Origin: Puffinus mauretanicus
Taxonomy: Eukaryota; Chordata; Aves; Procellariiformes; Procellariidae
Direction of reading: 5' to 3'
Assembly: GCA_023333565.1 (NCBI GenBank)
Contig: JAJKFH010000948.1
Span: 310,001-374,000 of the forward strand
DNA length: 64,000 nt
Part shown: piece by piece, positions 54,001 to 61,800 of the stretch
Layout of the letters: each line of letters opens with the position of its first letter
Position numbering within the stretch: the first letter of the stretch is position 1
Notes under the pieces: generated by a model
What the model was told of the DNA's origin: nothing
Databases searched by the model: none
What the model saw: only the letters and a program-made list of their open reading frames with translations
Position numbers and translations under genes: made by a program

Positions 54001-56157
54001 GCTGTTTGGAGTGGTGCGTGTCAGGCAAATGAGACAACAGATACAAATTGAAATGGGAGGGCCTGACTAGACATAAAAAAATAAAGTTTTTCACTGTGAG
54101 GACATTCAGGCAGTGGAGCAGGTTGCCTAGAGGGGCTATTCAGTTTCTGTCCTTAGAGTTTTTCAAGACCAGACTGGATAAAAACCTTGAGTAAGTTGGT
54201 CTGATCTCATCGCTAGCTCTGCTTTGAGCAGGAGGTTGGGCTAGAGACATCCTGAGGTCCCTTCCAACCTGAATTATTCTACGATACTTTGATTTGAAGA
54301 TAGGCATTTCCTGCTAACACTTACAGAGTGACTCTGTCATCTGCTCAACCGTTACAGTACCCACAAGAAGAGCTGCATTCACATCACCTGTTTGAGACAA
54401 CAAGGTGTGAGGGGTCAGAGAGGTATGGAAAAGGCAAACAGCAGCATAAGCAGGAAAGAAGGTAGAAAATGTCAAGTCTGAGAAGAGGAGATCTTTGAAA
54501 ACTGGAAGCAACTTGGAGTAGAGAAAAAAGTGAAAAAATGTAAAAACCTAGTGATCGAAATAAAAAGAAAATTATGTCAGAACAGAAAGGAAGAATTTGG
54601 AGTAGATCGAAATGGGGTCAGGTGTGAAACAGGTCATCTGAGATGTCAGCTTTGTACAAAATACCTCTGTGTAATGTCACCCTGTGAGCCGATGGAATAC
54701 AGGGAGTTTCTGGCTTATGATATGTTTGTCCCAGTTTCTGAAGAGGGAAGTTCTGGTGCTATTCTCCTCCCCCTGTCACTGAGCATTGGTAGTAGTTGTT
54801 TCTCATTGCTTTTTGAAAAACCTCATGGGACTGACCCTAGAAATGACAGTTATATGTAGGTGGCGTCAGGGTCACTCCTGAACTTAGCCTGCCCAACAAC
54901 AGCACGTGAGAACAAACACTAGCAGACCTGGCTAAAAGAGCATGTTAAACTTAAAAGCCAGCCACCCCTAAGATTTGAGTCAAAAGTAGTTTTAGAGCCT
55001 GCCCTCCTCCCACAGAACTGGCATTCCTGCAGTAGGTTTCCTTGTGCAGGTAGTTTTTCACGCTGCCTTACCTTGTTTGTGAAATGGTGTCGTGGTTTAA
55101 CCCCAGCCGGCCACTAAGCCCCACACAGCCGCTCGCTCACTCCCCCCCCGGTGGGATGAGGGAGATAATCGAAGAGGAAAAGTGAGAAAACTCGTGGGTT
55201 AAGACAGTTTAATAGGGAAAGCAAAAGCTGCACACACAAGCAAAGCAAACCAAGGAATTCATTCACTACTTCCCATGGGCAGCCATCTCCAGGAAAGCAG
55301 GGCTCCATCACACGTAGTGGTTACTTGGGAAGACAAACGCCAGCACTCCGAACATACCCCCTTCCTTCTTCTTCCCCCAGCTTTATATGCTGAGCATGAT
55401 GTCATACGGTACAGAATATCCTTTTGGTCAGTTGGGGTCAGCTGTCCCAGCTGTGTCCTCTCCCAACTCCTTGTGCCCCCCCAGCCTCCTCGCTGGTGGG
55501 GTGGGGTGAGAAGCAGAAAAGGCCTTGACTGTGTGTAAGCACTGCTCAGCAGTAACTAAAACATCCCTGTGTTATCAACACTGTTTCCAGCACAAATCCA
55601 AAACATAGCCCCATACTAGCTACTGTGAAGAAAATTAACTCCATCCCAGCCAAAACCAACACAAATAGTCTCCTCTTTCTGGTTGCTCTGTGAAAACTAA
55701 ATAGGTCAAGGAGATCTGACCATACAGAGCCAGTGAAAGTGGTGTAGTATGAGGAGCCATTAAGCACCGAAGATAGGAAAGGGCTTTTTCCCTTGGGTCA
55801 CATTAAGATGCTGCATTCTTGGATGGTATGTCTAATTGGAAGAAGTGAAACTTGTATAAGTGAAATTTTGAAGTTGGCTGAAGAATGGCAAGATGGGATG
55901 TGTAAGGGGGGACTTCAGAGTAACATGCAACACTGTGTTCCATCTGCTCTTCAAATTCTTAAAAACTTACATCCACTTGAACTGGAAAGTACACTTTTAA
56001 GATTTCTTAAATTTTTCCTGGTGTGTTCTTTGAACAGGGTGATAAGGACTTCCCTCCAGCTGCAGCTCAGGTGGCTCATCAGAAACCACATCCTTCTGTG
56101 GAAAAGCTTCCTCACCCGCAACATGTCAAACAGCACATCCACCAGCCTCGCAAGTGA
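360..56157 (+). CDS. DAP: DAP, death-associated protein 1 (four coding exons)
   Basis: The joined exons 360-414, 7052-7148, 52245-52287 and 56038-56157 give a 104-residue protein collinear with human DAP1 (102 residues), a small, proline-rich, basic, probably disordered cytosolic protein. Known role: a negative regulator of autophagy and an mTOR substrate, first found as a mediator of interferon-gamma-induced cell death. Both mTOR target serines known in human are kept: Ser3 and Ser51 (followed by Pro52). Conserved blocks are residues 13-32 ([20 protein letters not shown]), [21 protein letters not shown] (residues 52-72) and the C-terminal HQPRK. The acidic/lysine middle (residues 36-48) diverges slightly. 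There is an RGD at 65-67 across the exon 3/4 junction, unlikely to act as an integrin site in a cytosolic protein. The C-terminus is about two residues longer and richer in His than in human. The start has A at -3 and no upstream ATG. Exon phases (1, 2, 0) join without frameshift, so the gene looks intact. No signal peptide or membrane segment is present. Confidence 0.97.
462..492 (+). other. Potential G-quadruplex motif in 5' part of intron 1
   Basis: Five G-tracts of 3-9 bases (462-465, 468-470, 473-475, 478-486, 489-492) are separated by two-base loops (AC, AT, AC, CC). This satisfies the G3+N1-7 rule with a spare tract and very short loops. It begins 47 nt downstream of the exon 1 donor on the coding strand, so it would also be present in the nascent RNA. 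Confidence 0.8.
5930..6115. other. CpG-rich pocket within intron 1
   Basis: About ten to twelve CpG dinucleotides occur in under 200 bp, including GCCGCG, GTCGCGG and ACGCG, whereas flanking sequence is AT-rich and nearly CpG-free. The minus strand is open for 92 codons (5887-6165), but the translation shows no known domain. Could be an intronic enhancer, an alternative promoter or an old GC-rich insertion. Confidence 0.5.
7052..7148 (+). CDS. DAP: DAP coding exon 2
   Basis: 97 nt completing codon 19 (GTG, Val), encoding residues 20-50 and giving the first two bases of codon 51. It includes [13 protein letters not shown] followed by a charged Lys/Glu/Asp segment ending DWETS. Donor is AG|GTGAGC at 7149. 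The last two bases (AG) join with C of exon 3 to make Ser51, the second mTOR site. Confidence 0.96.
7149..15479 (+). other. DAP: DAP intron 2, first part: no recognised element
   Basis: About 8.3 kb of mostly AT-rich intron. Simple features only: an A-rich tract at about 12438-12468 and a 9-bp inverted repeat (GATCAGGAG/CTCCTGATC) at 8792-8819. Open frames up to 126 codons have no recognisable domain, and no typical CR1 3' tail or LTR is visible. The block at 15000-15230 is rich in homeobox- and octamer-like words and could be conserved noncoding DNA, which sequence alone cannot settle. Confidence 0.6.
15485..16003 (+). mobile_element. Solo LTR, ERVL-like avian endogenous retrovirus, sense orientation
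   Basis: A 519-bp element starts TGTCCTGGTTTCGGCTGG and ends GTGGACA (TG...CA termini). It is flanked by an exact 5-bp direct repeat TCTTG at 15480-15484 and 16004-16008, the target-site length expected for ERVL-type integration. A decayed TATA (GTATATGAA near 15715) and a poly(A) signal ATTAAA at 15856-15861 mark LTR structure. There is no internal retroviral sequence, so it is a solo LTR. It belongs to the same broad family as the LTRs at 43563 and 55088 (shared start, CRE-TATA block and CCCACGAGTTTTCTCAC-like segment) but is clearly more diverged. An A-rich run at about 15620-15640 interrupts it. Confidence 0.88.
16009..17997 (+). other. DAP: DAP intron 2 segment with AT-rich inverted-repeat cluster
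   Basis: AT-rich intron with T- and A-runs at about 16020-16032, 16396-16407, 16473-16490 and 16831-16842. An inverted-repeat cluster at 16855-16930 is listed separately. At 17244-17268 the words ATTCTATGATTCTATT and CTACGATT resemble the octamer repeat at CR1 3' ends, but no CR1 body precedes them. No gene is seen. Confidence 0.55.
16855..16930. repeat. Cluster of short palindromes and inverted repeats, octamer-like
   Basis: Two copies of the 10-bp palindrome TTGCATGCAA (16855-16864 and 16921-16930) flank two hairpins: CATATTAGCA/TGCTAATATG (16865-16874 and 16879-16888, 4-nt loop) and GTTGCT/AGCAAC (16901-16906 and 16911-16916). The outer palindromes head an imperfect 18-bp direct repeat (16 of 18 identical). 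ATTTGCAT at 16918-16925 matches the POU octamer. Confidence 0.75.
17998..18150 (-). mobile_element. Ancient CR1-lineage LINE fragment, antisense
   Basis: About 150 bp align by eye at roughly 75% identity with 19372-19525 (shared blocks such as GATCCTC-AGAGTGT, TAACTCAGTT, TTTTAATAC). The second copy sits in a longer stretch resembling the old amniote CR1 reverse-transcriptase region read in reverse, so both are taken as independent decayed copies of that lineage. A local duplication is the alternative. Confidence 0.6.
18985..19527 (-). mobile_element. Ancient CR1-lineage LINE fragment, antisense
   Basis: Read on the + strand, the order of words (AATCATTATGTATGTACAG, GGATTGTTTTTCCCAGTGTG, GCATTTATCAA, GAGATCCCTTGTAACT, TTTTTGATCCTCGAGAG, ATCCCATGGTAACTCAG) follows the reverse complement of the reverse transcriptase and 3' region of an old CR1 lineage widespread in turtles, crocodilians and birds. 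Many indels and stops. Recognition is from memory of the consensus, so the ends are approximate. Confidence 0.65.
20205..20400 (+). mobile_element. Ancient CR1-lineage reverse-transcriptase fragment, sense
   Basis: An open frame translates to [20 protein letters not shown] followed by [12 protein letters not shown]. This follows the CR1 reverse-transcriptase block INDL...[12 protein letters not shown]...EELQ.DL.K. The catalytic FADD has become SAGD, so the copy is dead. It belongs to the same old lineage as the fragments at 18.0 and 19.0-19.5 kb but lies in the opposite orientation. Confidence 0.6.
20401..23494 (+). other. DAP: DAP intron 2 segment: no recognised element
   Basis: Unassigned intron sequence. 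A full cAMP-response element TGACGTCA lies at 22576-22583 within a modestly GC-rich stretch (22440-22650). A second GC-rich block at 23080-23260 carries AGCAGG/CCCCAG-type words but no recognised family. Open frames up to 117 codons have no recognisable domain. Confidence 0.5.
23495..23775 (+). mobile_element. CR1 LINE 3'-end fragment, sense
   Basis: Matches the C-terminal end of CR1 ORF2 and its tail: GTCCACAATGAAAGG, GGGAAATTCTGACTAGACG (RLDV-type region), GTTGCCCAGGGAG, CATCCTTGGAGATACTCAA, GGAGGTTGGACTGGTCAC and GGTCCTTCCAATTTAAATTATTCTG. 5'-truncated, as usual for CR1, with frame breaks. Confidence 0.8.
25500..26336 (+). mobile_element. CR1 LINE, 5'-truncated, relatively young copy, sense
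   Basis: About 840 bp encode the C-terminal part of CR1 reverse transcriptase in one frame from 25499 to 26299, with a single in-frame TAG at 25874-25876. Typical blocks are [95 protein letters not shown] and [17 protein letters not shown]. It ends with TTGGACTAGATGATCTTTAA, GGTCCCTTCCAACC and GTGATTCTAAG, the CR1 3' terminus. A run of 13 T (26134-26146) interrupts the segment before MRVVRHWN without breaking the frame. The catalytic part of the reverse transcriptase and ORF1 are absent, so the copy is inactive. Confidence 0.93.
26337..30803 (+). other. DAP: DAP intron 2 segment: purine-rich block and A-run
   Basis: Mostly unassigned AT-rich intron. A stretch from about 28540 to 28860 is strongly purine-rich on the + strand. 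An A/C-rich low-complexity run lies at 29498-29540 and a run of 28 A at 30016-30043. No gene or recognised mobile element is seen. Confidence 0.5.
30016..30043. repeat. (A)28 homopolymer
   Basis: 28 consecutive A on the + strand. No processed pseudogene was recognised on either side and no target duplication was found, so it is treated as a simple repeat. Confidence 0.85.
30804..31425 (-). mobile_element. CR1 LINE 3'-end fragment, antisense
   Basis: On the + strand it starts GGATCATAGGATAATTCAGG and GAGAGGACCTCAAGAGAT, the reverse complement of a CR1 3' tail. The minus strand then reads [20 protein letters not shown] and [12 protein letters not shown], the C-terminal CR1 reverse-transcriptase motifs, and [20 protein letters not shown] upstream. 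An open frame of 134 codons (30989-31393, minus) is part of this decayed element, not a gene. Diverged relative to the copy at 25.5 kb. Confidence 0.88.
31426..34469 (+). other. DAP: DAP intron 2 segment: no recognised element
   Basis: Unassigned AT-rich intron. Overlapping short open frames occur (up to 106 codons) with no recognisable domains or splice context. Nothing further can be supported. Confidence 0.5.
34470..35528 (+). mobile_element. CR1 LINE with internal deletion, sense
   Basis: The left part encodes the reverse-transcriptase core with frame breaks: [26 protein letters not shown] and FADDTKLGG, the catalytic Asp-Asp block. Near 35012-35015 the sequence jumps from just after that block to the C-terminal region ([13 protein letters not shown], then [19 protein letters not shown] and the tail), so several hundred bases expected between are missing. 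A run of 14 T lies at 35323-35336. It ends with AGGGGCTTGGACCAGATGAC, CTGCCAACCTCAACGATTCT and GTGGTTCTG. Several frameshifts and stops make it inactive. Confidence 0.92.
35529..43562 (+). other. DAP: DAP intron 2 segment: candidate noncoding conserved blocks
   Basis: Eight kilobases with no recognised mobile element. Noted within: a full CRE TGACGTCA at 37819-37826, a stretch open on both strands at 37323-37604, and a long pyrimidine tract at 38257-38318 ending in a splice-acceptor-like CTCTACAG. Open frames at 36036-36449 (minus), 42678-43055 (plus) and 42779-43201 (minus) reach 125-140 codons but show no recognisable domain. Confidence 0.5.
43563..44145 (-). mobile_element. Solo LTR, ERVL-like avian endogenous retrovirus, antisense
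   Basis: 583 bp, TGTCGTGGTTTAACC on the left and CAACA on the right, so TGT...ACA termini on the minus strand. Read on the minus strand it has a CRE TGACGTCA (43885-43892), then TATAAA nine bases further on (43870-43875) and an ATTAAA poly(A) signal (43683-43688), the expected U3-R order. It closely resembles the LTR at 55088-55661 by eye, with an extra ~12 bp near 43760-43772. The 5-bp flanks (ATGGG left, GGGAT right) do not match, so no target duplication is visible. No retroviral coding sequence adjoins it. Confidence 0.9.
43885..43892. promoter_or_regulatory. Intact CRE palindrome in the LTR U3
   Basis: TGACGTCA, the full cAMP-response element, sits nine bases before the minus-strand TATAAA. 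The equivalent position is TGATGTCA in the LTR at 55088 and TGACATCA in the LTR at 15485, each one CpG-decay step from the intact site. Confidence 0.7.
45461..45500. repeat. 20-bp tandem duplication
   Basis: Two adjacent 20-bp units share TGTGTTTTTAATCATC exactly, differing only in the first few bases. Simple local duplication. Confidence 0.85.
46030..46205. other. CpG-rich pocket within intron 2, open on both strands
   Basis: About ten CpGs in ~175 bp (for example TCCCGG, TTCGGGG, GGCGAGG, GTCGCGGGAACG) against an AT-rich background. Both strands are open across it (45970-46302 plus, 110 codons; 45966-46331 minus, 121 codons), but neither translation shows a known domain. A good acceptor-like sequence CTCCTTTGCTTTCCACAG ends at 46188. 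Could be a cryptic exon, an internal promoter or an old GC-rich insertion. Confidence 0.45.
47060..47310 (-). mobile_element. Probable ancient CR1-lineage LINE fragment, antisense
   Basis: On the + strand the order CTGGACTGGATACAGTATTT, AATGAGGTATACTGTGAGG, TTCTTTATTTGTCTTAGCAT and GTTTTGATTTTTCTGATC resembles the reverse complement of the 3' region of the old CR1 lineage seen at 19.0 kb. Highly diverged, with approximate ends. Confidence 0.4.
52245..52287 (+). CDS. DAP: DAP coding exon 3 (43 nt)
   Basis: Supplies the last base of codon 51 (Ser51) and residues 52-65 ([14 protein letters not shown]). Acceptor has a T-rich tract ending TTTTCAG; donor is AGG|GTAAGA at 52288. This is the most conserved block of DAP1. 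At 43 nt it is not a multiple of three, so skipping it would shift the frame into exon 4. Confidence 0.96.
53505..54290 (+). mobile_element. CR1 LINE, 5'-truncated and diverged, sense
   Basis: Starts in the reverse-transcriptase region ([20 protein letters not shown], where the catalytic ADD has become VDG, then [10 protein letters not shown]), continues through [33 protein letters not shown], and ends TTGAGCAGGAGGTTGGGCTA, GGTCCCTTCCAACCTG, ATTATTCTACGATAC. Numerous indels indicate an older insertion than the copy at 25.5 kb. Confidence 0.9.
55088..55661 (-). mobile_element. Solo LTR, ERVL-like avian endogenous retrovirus, antisense
   Basis: 574 bp, TGTCGTGGTTTAACC on the left and CCAAAACCAACA on the right. 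Minus-strand TATAAA at 55382-55387 and ATTAAA at 55208-55213. Nearly the same sequence as the LTR at 43563-44145 and in the same orientation, 11 kb away. The CRE position reads TGATGTCA. Flanking 5-mers (AATGG left, CAAAT right) do not match, so no target duplication is seen. If active, it would drive transcription toward exon 3 on the minus strand. Confidence 0.92.
56038..56157 (+). CDS. DAP: DAP coding exon 4 and stop
   Basis: Starts in phase 0 with GGT GAT AAG (G66, D67, K68) and encodes residues 66-104, ending HQPRK and TGA at 56155-56157. The first part ([18 protein letters not shown]) is the same as in human DAP1. The tail is two residues longer than human and carries extra His residues ([15 protein letters not shown]). 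Confidence 0.96.
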   Translation, partial: GDKDFPPAAAQVAHQKPHPSVEKLPHPQHVKQHIHQPRK

Positions 56158-56922
56158 GCTCTCCATCAAAATCTCAGCCAAACTGCCGTCAGTGAATAAG
56201 TTTTCGAGAGAAGGTGAAAACCCTGTTTTCACACTGTCAAATCAGTAAAATTGACCTCTAAAATAATATGCTGTTTCTTTTACTTTAATTCTCAAGGGTT
56301 AATAAGAATGAAGACATCATTCAGTTGTTATCCCAGATGGAAAATTCTCTATTAAGTATTTGCTGATCAAGGGTGGTTTTTTATAAGATCTTCTTATTGC
56401 CAAGATAAAACTTCAGTATGAATAATATGATTAATGAGCTTAAAACTTGTACTTTTAGTTGTGGCATCGCAATAGCAGATAGTTAATGTAGTTTTTATGC
56501 TAAACCGGTAAGGAAGAATAGCCCTTTTGTACTGGTACCTTTACTATCTGGAGGGAGTTTGTCGTGTGTGTTGAGACAGAAATCGGTGGTTGTCTTGATT
56601 ACGTAGAACCCTTGCAGTCTTCAGTATCCTACGGTGTTACACCCCAGTAGCTGTGCCCTCTGATTTCAACTAGTGAGATAAAAGGGCTCAAAAACATTCT
56701 CACGTGGGCAGAAATCCAGCTGAATCTTCTTTACAACCCTTTGCACTTGGAGGTCTGTGGGTATGGGAGGGGGAGAGAAATCAGTTATAAGAACGCTGCT
56801 GCTGTAGGCAACGGATTTGTGATCTCGTGGGTCTCACTGGGGGCTGTATTTTTATGAGGTGATGATTTCTCAATTCCAATAGCAAGCTGAAGGAGCTCAG
56901 GACCCTCCAGAACTGAACTTAA

Positions 56923-56928
56923 AATAAA
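56923..56928 (+). terminator. DAP: Candidate proximal poly(A) signal
   Basis: AATAAA followed within 15-30 bases by a T-rich stretch (CTGTTTTCTTTTTAT). It would give a 3' UTR of about 0.8 kb. Confidence 0.4.
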
Positions 56929-58825
56929 CTGGTGAAAAATCTGTTTTCTTTTTATAACTTACAGTTTGAGATCACTGTCTGAAATTAACAGATACCATTA
57001 GTAAATGTGTTTAAGTTTACGACCCAACCTCTGTTGTGCATCATATTTTTCCTAGTCTTCTTATTGTGAATAAGGACAGTAGTGATATGAGCGAATAAAA
57101 AAGTTACTTTTCAAATAGAGCAATTGGATTAGTTCTGGCCACATAATTAAATCTTTTGATTGCACCGTTTAAAATCACTTAGCTCTATCATTTTCTTTCT
57201 GCAACTCATCTCTGTAAAACCCAGGAAAATAATTTTTTAAACATTCCACCTACATTTTTAAAGTGTACTTCTGTTTTTAACTGACTATAAATACAGTACA
57301 GCCTTTAGTACCCTCTAGGTTTATAAAACTTCTAATAACATCAAAAAAGTGGGTACCGGAGCTAGTGCTGCAAACATTCACCTGGCAAATCAGTGAAAGT
57401 TTGGGGCCACTTGGGGCTTTACTAGTTCATTTATGTTTAAAATCAAATAGTATAGAAAACCAGTGAGGAGAGTTTTAAAAATACTATTTTTTAAAATTTC
57501 TGCAGATTAATTATTCCCTGAGTAGCTGATTTAAAACAACAACAACAAAAAAACATGTGAAATATGGCCCATTTCACAAGTGGAATAACTCACTTCATGT
57601 GGGTGAGAGGGACCTGGCGTTTCCATCTCTTCATAGCCTTGAAATGGAAATGATGTTTTGCAAAGGATATGCATGGATATATTTATTCGACACCCAAGGA
57701 AGGATGTACAATCTGTATATGCAGTCCTTATTTTCAATTTAATTAGATAACTGTACTTGCCTTAAGGAACGAGTGTTGTTTATGAGAATTATTCTGTATT
57801 AGAATATGCATAATTTTTAAAATACGCTTTCTGTTTCTGATGTCGGTACGTCTGAGGCCTTGTTCGTAGCCACTCATGAGTGTACAAGTGATTCACACAT
57901 GAGTAACTCATTCATAAGGGTAGCATTGTTGAGCCTTGTGGAATATCTGCACAAGGTAATTTGCTGGCAGGAACATTTGCAAATTCAGGACAGAAAGTGG
58001 TGGCATCTCGTTGATGATGCAGCCAGTAGCTGTCAGTGTGCTGCGTCAGCGATGAAGCGGTACTACTGGTAGCAGCTGGCTTGACAGTGAGCTGGACAGT
58101 CTTGTGCCTACAGCTGAAGTAGTGTCTAGACTCCAGCTGTAGTCAATGGTGATGCAGTCAAGACAGTTGGTAGAGTTTAGGTGTGGCCAAATGGAAATGT
58201 CTTTCAAGATGAGCTGGATCCCTTTCGACTCCATTGACTGCAGTGGAAAACTAAACGTACCTCAGTGTAGAAGCACATGATTAGGTGGGGCTGGGTACCT
58301 CTGCTCTGTGTCTAGTAATAGCTGGTAGAAATGTGTATTTCTATCTTCTGAAAGCAACACCACATTTTCATTCTAATACTAAAAGTTAGGAACATGGATG
58401 CCTTTGAATTACGAACTACTGCTCCTGGTTGTTAATGCAATATATACAGCATATATAGACAATACCTGAATTTTGTCTTTGATTACTTAGATGGATATGT
58501 GAGTTTGTACAATGGAGTATGACTCTCAAGATAGCTTTAGTGGCTTTTAGAGTGCAGGAATTCCTATATGGTTAGAAAATGTCTCTGTATGAAAGCATAT
58601 TATATATTGTTGGGAGGTATCCATGTTTATACATAGGTGTCCTTACCAAAGCATTACCTTGCCAAAATAAAGAATCATAACTGGTGATTTGGATTGCCTA
58701 CTGATGGTTACTGATACTTTTAAAATATGTTGCAATAACATACAAGCACAGGAGATGTTCAGATGTTATCTTGAAAGGATTGCAAAAGAAATTTTCTGTA
58801 ATTGTCAATGTGGCAATAATACAAC

Positions 58826-58831
58826 AATAAA
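58826..58831 (+). terminator. DAP: Candidate distal poly(A) signal
   Basis: AATAAA followed about 20 bases later by a GGGCTCTTTTTTTCTGT tract, a good downstream element. It would give a 3' UTR of about 2.7 kb. Another AATAAA at 58666-58671 lacks so clear a downstream T/GT tract. Confidence 0.45.
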
Positions 58832-58850
58832 GCATGAAGTTGTATATTGG

Positions 58851-61800
58851 GCTCTTTTTTTCTGTAAGTACAATGTAAATCAGCAGGGTGTGGTTTTGTG
58901 GGGTTTATGGGATTTTATTACAGAATGCTGCACAACTAATCAACATTTTATAAATAGTGAAATTTATTAGGAAGTTTTATGACACAGTGGATGAGCTGTT
59001 TTGGATAGTCCAGTCTCATTTAAAATAAAAACTAGATGCTACCAGCTAGAATGGGAGTTGCTGTTTTCCACTATGAAATTGGAGATCCTCACTCGATCTT
59101 TGCAAAGCTGTTGAATCTAAGCCTGGTAATAAATCAGTATGGTAAAGGAAATGAAATTTAACATTTTCCATTGCTTTTCAAGTTCTATCTTCTTTCAGAA
59201 AAAGAAAGTATTGTAACCAGAAGAAGTGGCAAGCTTCTCATAAAACTACAGTTAACATTACATAGTGCATGCCATAACACAAGTGATTCACAAAAGAGTT
59301 TGGAGAAATGACCGTAGTGTTTCTGGAAGCTTTCTGGTACTTTGGGCATCCTATATGTGTATATGTGTAGTGTGTATATAATACAACAAATATATGTGAT
59401 ACAGTGCAGATATGATAGCTTTACTGCCCTGAGACTATTGCAATGTTACATCCTTAAACTCTGCACTCACATAATGATGTGCTACATTATTCAAAAAATG
59501 TCTTTCTTTCATGAAATTTGAGGAAAATACATGTGCATGACATCTGGCATGCTGCTGGTTGAGTTGTCCATAATTATTCCAAGTTCCATGGCGCTGCTAT
59601 CTGCAGTATTGCAAATGGTTTTAGTCATTAGAAATTATTTGTTTCTAGTTTCAACAGTATGATTTACCCTTTTGTCATCAGATGTCTTGAAACATAAGCC
59701 TTGTACTTTTATCCGTGGTAGTATGATCATCACATGCTCCTGGCTGTTTAATGAAAATATTCACAGCAATCTGTTTCATACAGCGGTGAAGGGGATGGAT
59801 TGGACATACGTTTTTGTCCCTTTGGAACAACTTTATTCTCAATACTCACCATCTTCATGGAGGAGGGAGGTGTAGGTTTTATAAACCACTTCTCATGCCC
59901 CCTTCAGATTTGGATATACGAAGTTTAAAATGAGATTTAAGTCTAGGCCAATGCCTTTAGCTATAGTATTAAGTTATGTTAATTGCATTTTAGAAAACGT
60001 GGGGATGTCATTAAGTGAACAGCTACTTTTACAGCAGGAAGAGATGTTGCTGGTCAGATGCTGCAATGATGTAAAGAATTAAGAAGATAAACCTGTTTTA
60101 GTTGAATTTTTTTGCACACAAACCTCCTCCCTCACAAGATCAAGACACTTAAATATAACTGGTTACAGCTAACATTATCTGCTCTGTCAGTAAAAGAGGA
60201 ATCCAGATCATAGTGATTGGAGGAGCCTCAATGAGAAGAAACTGAGTTAAGTCTACAGCGGTAAATCTTCATCAGACTTCTTCAACAGGTGGGTAAAATA
60301 CATCTGCATTGTAGCTGTAGCCTTTGTAAATGCTGTGCATGATTGTATTATGTATAATTAGTACAGGTAATTACTAAGTACCTGATTTGCTTTCCTAAAG
60401 AATTCTTTTTTTCCTCAAAATTTCTCTGTCACACCTCTGGCGTGCACACGTTTTTCTTAGGAAGGTGGAGCTTTGTATTTTGCTTGTTGCTGTGTTCATG
60501 GGTCTCCCTCAAGAACATATATTTATTAGTTTTCCTCATCCCCCATCAGAGAAGAGGCTGCATCTAGTGTATACGTGAGTCTTTTCATAAAATGGTAGCA
60601 CTAGTATTTAGAAAGGAAGCCTGAGAGGAGAGATGGAATGGGTTGTGTTTGACAAAGCACTCCATGAACGAAGAAGTCAGTTCTGTTGCAAGACTGTTTC
60701 CCTTCCCTTCAGGGTGCTGATCAGAGGCGAGAACAAGAATACAAAACCATTTTCTGAGAATGTAATTTATTACTGCTTGGAGCTGATGGGCATGCATGGA
60801 TGCTGATGATTTTTTGCAAAACACACTCCCAGCACTGCCGGGGACAAAACTGAAACACAGGTACTAAAGCCATTGCAAGCATAGATCTTGCAAGTGACCT
60901 TGAAAGAAGCCCTGTAATATAATCTCTGCTGCCCAGCTTGCGTTGGAGATATTTTTAGAAAACTCGAGTGGCTGGCGTTCTGTAGGTCACTCGCGGCTTT
61001 AGAAAAAGAAAAGCATTTGTAATCCACAGTGATTTTAAGGATTATAAAAATTGTTTAGCTGTTAACGAGCTGTGAGCTCTCTATAGCCAGCAGTAAGGAC
61101 GCACGTATTACCTTTGGTGTATTCTCACGATGTTGTGACTAAAGCTGGTTCGGCAAAATGTTTTTTATGTGTCTTTCTGGCTGACAAACAAGTGGCAGGT
61201 TATGAAGGTATGTAAAGTGACTTCTTACAAGCCGTTTTTGGTGGGCTGTCTCAGGTGCCAATGAATGTCTGATACCATGCTGAGAAGAAGAATGACATCA
61301 CTTTCTTACATATGGAGGAGCAAGTGCGCTGGAGAGTGCAGCAACTAACCTGGCTTCCCTCGTAGACCAGAAGTGTCTCTTGAAATACAGAACCGTGGAT
61401 TTGGTTAAAATGAAAAGCAAAAGTTAGCTACTAATCTCTGCATGCTGCCAGCGGCTGAAATAACTAGTATCTCATCATGTTTCAGACATGACTGAAACCA
61501 CAGATATGTTCGATGCCTTTTTGAGTAAAATTGCACCAGCATGCCGTGTTTGGGTCTGAAGGAAGAGAGGCATCAGTTTTCTCCTTGTTTTACACTTACT
61601 TGTGAATCTACTGTACTTATCTGAAAATTTTGCTTAGTATTTAAAAAAAAAGCCTTATTTCTAAAGTCATGTACACCTAATCTTAGGCTTCATTTCATTT
61701 TTCAAGTGATGTATCACCCTGCAGTGAGGATTAACCTTCCACTTGTTTGAGTTCTGCTGACCTCACGATTCATTCATTTAAAAAGCTGTTCTAATCTGTG

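Larger units (their letters stand above)
52288..56037 (+). other. DAP: DAP intron 3 (3.75 kb)
   Basis: Donor GTAAGA, acceptor TTCTTTGAACAG. About a third is mobile DNA: a CR1 copy (53505-54290) and an antisense solo LTR (55088-55661). The piece 54300-54860 between them is purine-rich and unassigned. Nothing else is recognised. Confidence 0.85.
56158..58850 (+). other. DAP: DAP 3' UTR (end not certain)
   Basis: Follows the stop codon, AT-rich, with no further open frame of note and no mobile element recognised. AATAAA hexamers occur at 56923-56928, 57094-57099, 58666-58671 and 58826-58831. The end is drawn just after the last of these because a T-rich tract suited to cleavage follows it. A shorter form ending near 56945 is also plausible. 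Transcript data are needed to fix the end. Confidence 0.5.

Noticed and set aside
43563..55661. Full-length provirus bounded by the two similar LTRs
   Set aside because: The 11 kb between them is DAP intron with exon 3 and a CR1 copy; no gag, pol or env sequence was recognised. These are separate solo LTRs.
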